DNA from: Cryobacterium cheniae
GTDB lineage: Bacteria > Actinomycetota > Actinomycetes > Actinomycetales > Microbacteriaceae
Assembly (NCBI RefSeq): GCF_004403395.1
Contig: NZ_SOGN01000035.1
Location: 248,001 to 312,000, forward strand
DNA length: 64,000 nucleotides
Direction: 5' to 3'
The position numbers were made by a program, and so were the translations under genes. Shown one piece after another: positions 57,298-64,000 of the stretch. Positions within the stretch are counted from its first letter, which is position 1. Each line of letters opens with the position of its first letter. The notes beneath the pieces were generated by a model, which was not told the DNA's origin, did no database searches, and saw nothing but the letters and a program-made list of their open reading frames with translations.

Positions 57298-58116
57298 TCA
57301 TTGCGGCCCGCCCGTCAGGACGGCGCCGAGCACGGCCGGCAGCAGCAGCCACGCGCCGAAGGCTGCCGCGCAAAGTGCGAGTGTGCCGCTGAAGCTCCAC
57401 ACTCTCCGCCGCGATCGCGCCGCGAGAACCTCGGCATCGAGCGCGTTGAAGCGAGCCAGCACGTTCTCCGTCGGCGGGAACAGCGGGGCCGGCCACGTCG
57501 CCGGATCGTCGATGACCGCGGCGAGCTCCGCCAGGTCACCGGCGTTCAGAACCACGGGATGCTTCACGAGCCAGCGACGCAGGGCAGCGGCGGTTGTGAC
57601 TTTCACCTGATCCGGCTGCACCTTGACGGTCAGCGACTTGGGGTTGACCAGCGCGAGAACGGGTTGCGCGGCCGGGAGCAGCGGCATCCGTTCTCTCAGC
57701 AGTTTCGTGACCCGGCCGGCTTCGTATTCAGCGTTGCGGATGTAGGGCTGCTTCTGGCCGGACACCATCAGGCCCCGCCCGGCCACCCAGACGGTCTTGC
57801 CCGCGTGGTGTTTCGTGTTGATGGTGAAGATGCCGCCCGGGCCGATGACGATGTGGTCGATGTCCGAGCCCTTCTTGCCGATCGGCAGGGCGTGGAAGGA
57901 CGTCCACTCCAGGGGCAGAGTCGCGAGGATCTGGCCGACCACGATCTCGCCTTTGGCACCCAAATACCAGCTGACGCTGTCGCTGCGCAACGGAGAGTTG
58001 CCGCAGAACCGCGCGAACGTGCTGCGCGGTGGCGTATCGGCGTGCTGCCGCAGCAACTCCTCGATGACCGCCTGGGCCGCGAACTGCTGCCTCATTGTTT
58101 GCGCGTGAATAGTCAT
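57298..58116 (-). CDS. NERD nuclease-domain membrane protein (intact motifs)
   Basis: 272 residues. The NERD core keeps GAKGE (Glu57), SDIDHIVIGPGGIFTINTK with Asp85/Asp87 and Lys102, so it is probably catalytic (restriction-endonuclease-like fold). A C-terminal hydrophobic segment (about 240-265) suggests membrane anchoring. NERD proteins occur with defence and DNA-processing genes but are poorly known. The paralogue at 53.3-54.2 kb has lost all of these residues. Convergent with the Nudix regulator gene and divergent from the NYN gene. Confidence 0.87.
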   Translation of the reverse strand: MTIHAQTMRQQFAAQAVIEELLRQHADTPPRSTFARFCGNSPLRSDSVSWYLGAKGEIVVGQILATLPLEWTSFHALPIGKKGSDIDHIVIGPGGIFTINTKHHAGKTVWVAGRGLMVSGQKQPYIRNAEYEAGRVTKLLRERMPLLPAAQPVLALVNPKSLTVKVQPDQVKVTTAAALRRWLVKHPVVLNAGDLAELAAVIDDPATWPAPLFPPTENVLARFNALDAEVLAARSRRRVWSFSGTLALCAAAFGAWLLLPAVLGAVLTGGPQ

Positions 58117-58285
58117 GGTTCCCCCGTTCCCCCGCGTTGAATCTAGCGGTTGGTGTGGTCTGGTGTCGCGTGGGCGGCATCCCCAGAACGGGCTCGCAAC
58201 GCCGGCTACCCATCTCTGAGAGACTGACTGGCGGGGGGGACTGGCGCGATGCTCGTCACCGGCATCGACCTATGAGGAGCACCGG

Positions 58286-59287
58286 ATGGCTGAGCAGTCC
58301 CGCGAACGAGTCGGCGTCTATTTAGACTTCGACAACATTGTCATCTCGCGCTACAACCAGCTGCACGGCAAGAACCAGTTCGCCAAAGACAAGGCGCGCA
58401 ATCACGTGTCGTCGAACCCGAGGGCCGACGCTGAGGTGACCGCGCGCATCCACCAGGCCATGATCGATGTGGGCGCCGTGCTGGACTATGCGTCGTCGTT
58501 CGGGTCAGTCGTGGTCAGTCGCGCCTACGCCGACTGGTCGGCGGCGGTCAACGCGAGGTACCAGCGCCAGCTCACCGACCGCGCTGTCGACCTGACGCAA
58601 CTGTTCCCGACCGTCTCGTCGCTGAAGAACGGCGCGGATATCCGGTTGGCCATCGACGTCGTCGAGGACGTGTTGCGGCTCACCGACCTCACCCACGTCG
58701 TCATCGTCGCCGGAGATTCCGACTACGTCCCGCTCGCCCAGCGCTGCCGGAGGCTGGGCCGCTACGTCATCGGCATCGGCGTGTCCGGCTCGACGAGCAG
58801 TACGCTCGCGGCCGCCTGCGACGAGTTCGCCGACTATGACTCCCTGCCCGGGGTCACGAGTGCGGCGACGCTGATTTCGATGTCGACCCCCTCGGCCCCG
58901 ACCCCGCCAGCGCCCCCGCCAGCGCCCCCGATCCCGCCGGCCAAGGAGGTTCCAGCCAAGAAGACGGATGCCGCCGCATCCGTGGCTCCGCTTCCTCTCG
59001 TTTCGGCCGCGGTGCCCGCACTCACAACCGATGCCACGCCCACGCCCACTGCCCGGAAGGCGGCGACTCCGCTGCTCCTGCGAGCGATGGAGCTGCTGGC
59101 GAAGAACGACCAGGAGTGGCAACACGCATCGGCGCTGGAGCTCCAGATGAAACGAATGGACCCTTCATTTCAGGAGCGGGCGCTCGGCTTCACCCAGTTT
59201 TCTGATTTTCTGAAATCTCGGTCTTCGGTCGTTGAGGTCGAGCAGAAAAGTCCGGCCAGCCCGGTCCTGCTGCGCCTGCGCGGCTGA
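58286..59287 (+). CDS. NYN-domain RNase with C-terminal OST-HTH/LOTUS-like domain
   Basis: 333 residues. The LabA/PIN-like NYN domain (about 8-190) has YLDFDN (Asp14, Asp16), NGADIRLAIDV and VAGDSDYVPLA (Asp144, Asp146), the acidic metal site of NYN nucleases. A Pro/Ala-rich linker (about 200-250, APPPAPPIPPAKE) joins a C-terminal LOTUS-like domain (LLLRAMELLAKNDQEWQHAS to about 320). LOTUS/OST-HTH domains are proposed to bind RNA. Function probably RNA cleavage or decay; target unknown. Confidence 0.9.
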   Translation: MAEQSRERVGVYLDFDNIVISRYNQLHGKNQFAKDKARNHVSSNPRADAEVTARIHQAMIDVGAVLDYASSFGSVVVSRAYADWSAAVNARYQRQLTDRAVDLTQLFPTVSSLKNGADIRLAIDVVEDVLRLTDLTHVVIVAGDSDYVPLAQRCRRLGRYVIGIGVSGSTSSTLAAACDEFADYDSLPGVTSAATLISMSTPSAPTPPAPPPAPPIPPAKEVPAKKTDAAASVAPLPLVSAAVPALTTDATPTPTARKAATPLLLRAMELLAKNDQEWQHASALELQMKRMDPSFQERALGFTQFSDFLKSRSSVVEVEQKSPASPVLLRLRG

Positions 59288-59329
59288 GCCGGGCGGTCTC
59301 TCACCAGCGTCGTGAGGGATTGCCGCAGC

Positions 59330-59833
59330 TCAGAACACGAGCCCATGCCGCTGCATCAGGGGCATGGTGGCCTCGAAGTCGACCTCGCCGCCATATTCGG
59401 CCGCCAGCGGCGGGAGCGTCGCCGGGTCGTACTCGCCACCCGGTTCGGCCAGCTGGCGGAAGAGCTGTTCGATTCCGCCCGGCACGATCAGCTCGAGCAC
59501 CCGCAGCGGCTCTTCGCCGGCATTCCAGAAGGTGTGCCAGCGACCCCTCGGCTTGAAGACCAGGTCGCCCGGCGAGGCAACGACTTCGTCGCCGTCCTCG
59601 AAGACGCCGAGCCGCCCGGCAAGGACGAGACTGTACTCGTCCTCCCGACTGTGCCGGTGGATCGGTGCCGCGAGGGTGCGCGGCGCCAGCAGGTGTTCCA
59701 CGACCGCGATGGCTCCACCCGAGTCAGCACTGTCAAGGATGTACCGGTCCAGAGCGCTGGCGTCTCCGGTCGACTCGATGGCGCGGGCAGTCTTGATGCG
59801 GATGCCGGCCGACCCGGCTCGGTTCACGTTCAT
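59330..59833 (-). CDS. Cupin-domain protein
   Basis: 167 residues with one cupin barrel: HRHSREDEYSLVLAG (metal-ligand motif 1) and GDLVFKPRGRWHTFWN (motif 2, with the histidine). FEDGDEVVASPGD joins them. Such small cupins are enzymes or sensors; no substrate is evident. The downstream gap to the next gene (59834-60090) contains short direct repeats of ATGCCCGCACG and no gene. Confidence 0.88.
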   Translation of the reverse strand: MNVNRAGSAGIRIKTARAIESTGDASALDRYILDSADSGGAIAVVEHLLAPRTLAAPIHRHSREDEYSLVLAGRLGVFEDGDEVVASPGDLVFKPRGRWHTFWNAGEEPLRVLELIVPGGIEQLFRQLAEPGGEYDPATLPPLAAEYGGEVDFEATMPLMQRHGLVF

Positions 59834-60090
59834 GATTCCTCCTCCTGGTGTCGGAGTGCGGCGTCAGCGGGTCTAACGCGTACAGTTCGAACGCTAGGCC
59901 GCCCCGCGGCGTTTGGATATGCCGGTGTGACCTCTACTCGACCGGGACCATGCCCGCACGATGCATGCCCGCACGATGCCTGCCTGCCTGCCATGTTCAT
60001 GGTCCCGGAGCCCGACTGTCGGTGGCCCCTGAGACCCTGAACTGCTTCCGACTACCACCGACCGGGAGCATCACGGCCTGGAGGCACACG

Positions 60091-60876
60091 ATGACCACCC
60101 GCAACGAAACCGCGCTGTTCCGGCTGATCGACAACTCGGCGACGACACCCGTGATCCTGCACGCACCGCACGGCGGACGCTTCATTCCGGCGGAGTACCT
60201 GCACTCCTACGTCATCTCCCCCGCCGAGTTGGAGGCGGAGAAAGACGTCATGACCGACCACTTCACCGACGAGCTCGTCGCCGCCATCACGGGCGCGAGC
60301 GCGGTCATCAACGGCCTGTCCCGGTTCGCGGTCGACGTCGAACGGTTCCCCGACGACACCGAGGAGATGAACGCGGTGGGCATGGGTGTGCTGTACACGC
60401 ACGGCTCCCGGCGCCAGGAGATCCGGCGGGTGTCCGCCGACGACGAGAAGCCGCTGATGGACTACTTCGAGGCCTACTCGGCTCGGTTCACCGAACTCGT
60501 GGACGCGACTCTGGCCGTGCACGGGCGAGCCGTGATCTTCGACGTGCATTCCTACCCGGAAGCCGAGCTGTCGTATGAGCTGCACGGCGGCGGCTACCGG
60601 GCACCGCTCTGCGTGGGGTCAGAGCCGTTCCACGCATCCGTCGACCTTCTGGCCACGGTCGACGGATGCTTCCCTCACCTCGACACGCACGCGAATGCGC
60701 CCTTCGCGGGGTCGTATGTGCCGCTCAAGCACTACCGCACCGATGCGCGTGTGAGTTCGGTGATGCTCGAGATTCGCCGGGACGTGTACATGGATGAGGC
60801 CACGGTGACTCGGAAGCCGGAGGGGTTCGCCTCGCTGCAGGGGTCGTTGCAGCGACTGGTAGATCTGGTTCGTTGA
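60091..60876 (+). CDS. N-formylglutamate amidohydrolase-like enzyme
   Basis: 261 residues. FGH-type motifs: VILHAPHGGRFIP, the SRFAVDVERFPDD core, IFDVHSYP and LEIRRDVYMDE. Zinc-dependent hydrolysis of N-formyl amino acids (HutG-like) is the family reaction; no other histidine-utilisation genes are adjacent, so the substrate may differ. GGAGG lies 6 nt before ATG 60091; the frame is open further upstream but without homology. Confidence 0.88.
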   Translation: MTTRNETALFRLIDNSATTPVILHAPHGGRFIPAEYLHSYVISPAELEAEKDVMTDHFTDELVAAITGASAVINGLSRFAVDVERFPDDTEEMNAVGMGVLYTHGSRRQEIRRVSADDEKPLMDYFEAYSARFTELVDATLAVHGRAVIFDVHSYPEAELSYELHGGGYRAPLCVGSEPFHASVDLLATVDGCFPHLDTHANAPFAGSYVPLKHYRTDARVSSVMLEIRRDVYMDEATVTRKPEGFASLQGSLQRLVDLVR

Positions 60877-60940
60877 GGTTGGCCATCGCTCCGAGTGCGC
60901 GGGGCGCGCGTGGCCCAAACGGCGCGGTCGGGGCGCACGG

Positions 60941-60995
60941 TATGGAAGCCGGCGCACGATAGAACGTGCGCCGGCTTCCACAGGGTGCGCCGCGA
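60941..60995. repeat. Palindromic repeat family 1, copy 2 (perfect; likely terminator)
   Basis: GGAAGCCGGCGCACG (60944-60958), loop ATAGAA, CGTGCGCCGGCTTCC (60965-60979), no mismatch, followed by ACAGGGTGCGCCGCG as in copy 1 at 11.12 kb. It lies between the convergent FGH-like and mmpL genes and so may end both transcripts. Confidence 0.75.
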
Positions 60996-61011
60996 CATCC
61001 GGCAGGCGACC

Positions 61012-63261
61012 TCAGCCTCGTCCCGTCGCAACGAGCGGCTCGGGCTCGGGCGCGGGCGCGGACACCGGCCCGACCTCCGTCTCCGCGTCCGCCTCCACCT
61101 CCACCGACGGCCGGCGCTTCGTGCGGCCCCAGGCGCCGCGGCCCGCGATCGCGAGCAGGGCGGGCACGAGCACCAGCATCACGACGAGCGCGTACACGGC
61201 GACGGCCATGGCCAGGCCGAATCCGAACATCGTCACGGTGCGCTGGTCGTTGAGAATGAAGCTGCCGAAGACGACGACCATGACGGATGCCGCGGCCAGG
61301 ATCACCCGGGCCGTCGCGGCCAGGCCGTCGCGCACCGCCCGGTCGGCGTCTCCGGTGCGGGCGAGTTCCTCCTTGACGCGGCTGAGCAGGAACACGGTGT
61401 AGTCGGTGGACAGTCCGAACAGCACCGCGAAGAGCATCACCGGGACGAACGATTCCACCGGGCCGGAGGCGACCCCGAGCAGGTTGGCGGGCCACCAGCC
61501 CCACTGAAACACGGCGACGACGGGTCCGTAGGCGGCGCCGACCGCGAACAGGTTCATGATGACGGCCATCGCCGCGATGAACGGCGCCCGGAACTCGATC
61601 AGCAGAACGATGAAGGCCAGCACGACGACGATCAGGATGAACCAGCCGATCTGGGCCAGGAGGGTGTCGGCCAGGTCGATGCTCGTCGCGGTCGCCCCGC
61701 CGACGTGCGCGGCCGCATCCGGTGCCGCGGCCGGCAGCACGGTGTCACGCAGGTCGTGCACCAGGGTTTCGGTGGCGGCGTCGTCCGGTGAGCTGGTGGG
61801 GATCACGGTGAACAGCGCGGTCGTTCCGTTCTCGGCCAGCCGCGGGGGTGTGACCGCGCTGACGCCATCCGTTGCCGCCAGCTGGGACTGCACGGCCATG
61901 CTCGCGGCCTGGTTCTCGGCCGGCGCGGAGTCGGCGCCGAAGTCGACCGTGACCAGGAGCGGGCCGGCCCAGCCGGCACCGAAGCCGTCGACGATGAGAT
62001 CGTAGGCCTTGCGCTGCGTGGTGTCGGCAGCCTGGGATCCGCCGTCGGCGGTGCCGAGGCGGAGCGACAGCAGCGGCAGGGCCAGGATCGCCAGCACGAG
62101 CACGGCGGCGAGCGCCGAGATCCAGCGACGACGCTGGATGTCGCCGACCCAGCCGCGCCAGCCCGAGGCGGGCTGCGGGTGGGAGGTGCTCGCGGCATCC
62201 GTCGCGGCATCCGTCCCGGCCGTCTTCTTGCGGAGCTTGCGCACCCGCACGCGGTCCAGGTTGGTGCCGAAGATGGCCAGCAGCGCCGGCAGCAGGGTGA
62301 CGGCGGCGAGCATCGTGGCGCTGACCACGAGGGCGCTGGCGAGCCCGAGGGAGGAGACGAACGGGATGCCGATGGCGTAGAGGCTGAGGATGGCGATGAT
62401 CACCGTGGCGCCGGCCACCAGAACGGAACGACCGGCGGTGGTCATGGCCGCTTCGATGGATGCGTTCGGGGCCAGGCCCTGGGACATCCCCTCGCGGTGC
62501 CGGGTGACGATCAGCAGGGCGTAGTCGATGCCCACGCCGAGGCCGATCATGGCGGCCACGATCGGGCCGGACGTGCCGATGGTGACCGTCGAGGCGATCA
62601 TGGAGATCGAGGCGAGCCCGACGCCGAGGGCCATCAGTGCGCTGACCAGGGTGACCAGCATGGCGAACAGGGAGCCGAACACGAGCAGGAGAACCAAGGC
62701 CGCCGCGAGCAGCCCGTAGATCTCGCTGCCCGACGGACCGGTCTCGGCCTGCGCGGCGGGGCCGCCGAATTCGACCTGCGCCCCCGCATCCTGCACGCCG
62801 TCGAAGGCGGCCTGGGCGTCGGCGAGGGTCTGGGCGGGGATGTCCTTGGCCCGCTCGGTGAACTGGATGGTCACCATCGCGGTCGACCCGTCTTCGGAGA
62901 TCATCGGCTGGGGCGGGCCGTAGGGCGAGCGCACGGCGGCGACACCGTCGAGCGCGGCCAGCTCGGCCACGGCCTCCTCCACCGCGGTGCGGGTGGCCGG
63001 GGAGGTGACGGGCTCCGCGGCATCCGTGCTGTGCACGATGGCCTGCATGCCGTCGCCGGACAGTTCCGGGAACTGCTCGCGCAGGGTGTCGTAGGCAGCC
63101 TGCGAGTCGGTGCCGGCGAGGGTGAGGTCGTTGCTGAAGGTGCCGCCGATCGCCCGGCTGCCGAACAGGGCGCCGAGGAGAAGCACCAGCCACAGTCCGA
63201 CCACGATCCAGCGGTAGCGGGTTGATATACGAGCGAGTGCAGAGAGCACGGAGAGTCCCAT
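61012..63261 (-). CDS. MMPL-family RND transporter
   Basis: 749 residues with twelve predicted membrane helices in two halves, each preceded by an extracytoplasmic loop (about 40-190 and 400-540). GLGVGIDYALLIVTRHREGM and FGLSTDYTVFLLSRVKEELA are the MMPL transmembrane motifs with the proton-relay Asp-Tyr pairs. Family role: proton-driven export of lipids or hydrophobic drugs. It lies 71 nt downstream of a tetR gene in the same direction. The C-terminal tail is acidic/proline-rich (PSVEVEADAETEVGPV). Confidence 0.92.
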   Translation of the reverse strand: MGLSVLSALARISTRYRWIVVGLWLVLLLGALFGSRAIGGTFSNDLTLAGTDSQAAYDTLREQFPELSGDGMQAIVHSTDAAEPVTSPATRTAVEEAVAELAALDGVAAVRSPYGPPQPMISEDGSTAMVTIQFTERAKDIPAQTLADAQAAFDGVQDAGAQVEFGGPAAQAETGPSGSEIYGLLAAALVLLLVFGSLFAMLVTLVSALMALGVGLASISMIASTVTIGTSGPIVAAMIGLGVGIDYALLIVTRHREGMSQGLAPNASIEAAMTTAGRSVLVAGATVIIAILSLYAIGIPFVSSLGLASALVVSATMLAAVTLLPALLAIFGTNLDRVRVRKLRKKTAGTDAATDAASTSHPQPASGWRGWVGDIQRRRWISALAAVLVLAILALPLLSLRLGTADGGSQAADTTQRKAYDLIVDGFGAGWAGPLLVTVDFGADSAPAENQAASMAVQSQLAATDGVSAVTPPRLAENGTTALFTVIPTSSPDDAATETLVHDLRDTVLPAAAPDAAAHVGGATATSIDLADTLLAQIGWFILIVVVLAFIVLLIEFRAPFIAAMAVIMNLFAVGAAYGPVVAVFQWGWWPANLLGVASGPVESFVPVMLFAVLFGLSTDYTVFLLSRVKEELARTGDADRAVRDGLAATARVILAAASVMVVVFGSFILNDQRTVTMFGFGLAMAVAVYALVVMLVLVPALLAIAGRGAWGRTKRRPSVEVEADAETEVGPVSAPAPEPEPLVATGRG

Positions 63262-63320
63262 CCCGATTCATCGAGTCCGGCAGCGCAGTTCGGGCTGCTG
63301 AACCGAGACTAGATGAAATG

Positions 63321-63334
63321 AGACAGCGTTGTCT
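63321..63334. promoter_or_regulatory. TetR operator candidate overlapping the tetR stop codon
   Basis: AGACAGCGTTGTCT is a palindrome with arms AGACA/TGTCT and a 4-nt centre. It lies at the end of tetR and just upstream of mmpL, so it would let the regulator control mmpL from an internal promoter. Confidence 0.5.
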
Positions 63335-63989
63335 AGTTTTTGGCCTCGGTGTTCTTGGCCTCGGTGTTCTTGGCCTCGGTGTTCTCGGCCTCGGTGTTCT
63401 CGGACTCGGAGCCGCCTGTCGCGATCCCGCCGACCAGGGTGCGGAAGATGAGGTCGGACACGTCGACGTCGGACTGCTTCGTGGTCGGCGCGGCCCGCAC
63501 CGCCGCAATCAGCAGGGAGGCCATGGCCGTGACGATCCATTCCGGTGACAGGTCGGAACGGATGTCGCCCTCGAGCTGACCGCGCTTGACGACCTCCACG
63601 ACGGGGGCGAGCACCTGGTCGCGCTGGGTGAGGAATCGCGGGCTGGAGTCCGAGGCCTTCATCAGGATGATGCGGAAGCGCATCCCGTGCTTGCCCAGCG
63701 CGCCGATGACGCGCCCGAGCACCTCTAGGGCGTTCCCGTCATCGAGGCGACAGGCGAGGAGGGTCTCCGACGCGCGGGTCAGGGCCTCCGCCTGGATCGC
63801 CTTGAGCAGCGTCTGCCGGTTGCTGAAATGGCGGTAGAGGGTGGCGCGGGTCAGATTCGCCGCTTGCGCGACATCCGCCATGGAGGAGTCGGGGTCGCGG
63901 GCAAGCACATCGGCCGCCGCAGCGAGAAGAGCCCGCTGATGGCGTTCCACGTCGATGCGCGGGACGGCTGGCTGTTTGGGGCTGGGCAT
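63333..63989 (-). CDS. TetR-family regulator with C-terminal repeat tail
   Basis: 218 residues. The N-terminal TetR helix-turn-helix reads MADVAQAANLTRATLYRHFSN (two segments of about 38-58). The ligand domain (about 75-195) is followed by a low-complexity tail made of five NTEAK-like units (SENTEAENTEAKNTEAK...), encoded by 15-bp DNA repeats at about 63337-63410. AAAGG precedes ATG 63989. It probably represses itself and the mmpL gene downstream. The inducer is unknown. The gene is complete within the window. Confidence 0.9.
   Translation of the reverse strand: MPSPKQPAVPRIDVERHQRALLAAAADVLARDPDSSMADVAQAANLTRATLYRHFSNRQTLLKAIQAEALTRASETLLACRLDDGNALEVLGRVIGALGKHGMRFRIILMKASDSSPRFLTQRDQVLAPVVEVVKRGQLEGDIRSDLSPEWIVTAMASLLIAAVRAAPTTKQSDVDVSDLIFRTLVGGIATGGSESENTEAENTEAKNTEAKNTEAKN
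63337..63411 (-). repeat. 15-bp tandem repeat encoding the TetR tail
   Basis: On the plus strand five units of TTCT(T/C)GGCCTCGGTG in a row, the last one diverged. The period is divisible by three, so unit number could change without loss of frame. Confidence 0.75.
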
Positions 63990-64000
63990 GGTGCCTTTCC

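Noticed and set aside
63336-63411. Possible CRISPR-like array
   Set aside because: The units are head-to-tail with no spacers and lie in the tetR reading frame; they are a coding tandem repeat.
1-64000. tRNA, rRNA, transposase or integrase genes at the edges of the AT-rich island
   Set aside because: None could be recognised, so no attachment site or mobile-element boundary is claimed.

Overview
The window comes from a high-GC actinobacterium, most likely a member of the Microbacteriaceae (Cryobacterium-like). The evidence is very GC-rich coding with G/C third positions, a mycothiol-dependent formaldehyde dehydrogenase (mycothiol is an actinobacterial thiol), a giant 180-kDa-class NAD-glutamate dehydrogenase, dodecin, and many small actinobacterial membrane and zinc-ribbon proteins. 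No rRNA, tRNA, CRISPR array, prophage or complete insertion sequence was seen. This placement is inference from gene content; no database search was possible.

Layout. 1-5.0 kb: 5'-truncated oligopeptidase B, then a SNF2 helicase. 5.0-5.6 kb: flavodoxin-like protein on the minus strand. 5.7-10.3 kb: two tandem, translationally coupled GGDEF-EAL membrane proteins, then a lipoprotein. 11.3-16.6 kb: P2-type cation ATPase, small membrane protein, secreted nuclease, orphan DarT-like ADP-ribosyltransferase. 16.7-21.4 kb: FdhF/YdeP-like molybdoenzyme convergent with an amiS-fmdB-fmdA amide-utilisation operon that has a near-consensus promoter. 21.8-30.8 kb: mycothiol-dependent formaldehyde detoxification pair, NAD-glutamate dehydrogenase, quinone oxidoreductase, EEP hydrolase. 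30.9-38.4 kb: MOSC protein, heliorhodopsin, GyrI-like protein, hydrolase, lipid kinase, secreted lytic-transglycosylase-like protein, CGNR regulator divergent from a DMT exporter. 38.4-39.2 kb: HepT/MntA-type toxin-antitoxin pair. 39.2-43.4 kb: repeats and a pseudogene, two coupled hydrolases, dodecin, YccF, and the intact parent of the pseudogene. 43.4-49.9 kb: UlaABC-type PTS, ROK regulator, transketolase and DeoC, which look like one sugar-catabolic regulon.

51.1-54.2 kb is visibly AT-richer and looks acquired: a DUF429 protein, an SRA-HNH modification-dependent (type IV) restriction enzyme, and a NERD-like membrane protein that has lost the catalytic residues. 54.5-59.3 kb holds a minus-strand operon (Cys-phosphatase, uncharacterised chaperone-like protein, 5'(3')-deoxyribonucleotidase) divergent from an NrtR-like Nudix regulator across a palindromic operator, then an intact NERD protein and a NYN RNase. 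The end holds a cupin, an N-formylglutamate-amidohydrolase-like enzyme, and a tetR-mmpL efflux pair.

The window also carries several families of intergenic palindromes: four long nested hairpins (arms 13-19 bp), a three-copy REP-like repeat and a two-copy 15-bp-arm hairpin. The strongest leads are the heliorhodopsin, the Nudix regulator/phosphatase/nucleotidase locus, the SRA-HNH/NERD island, the HepT variant lacking its HEPN histidine, the orphan DarT-like protein, and the palindromes.
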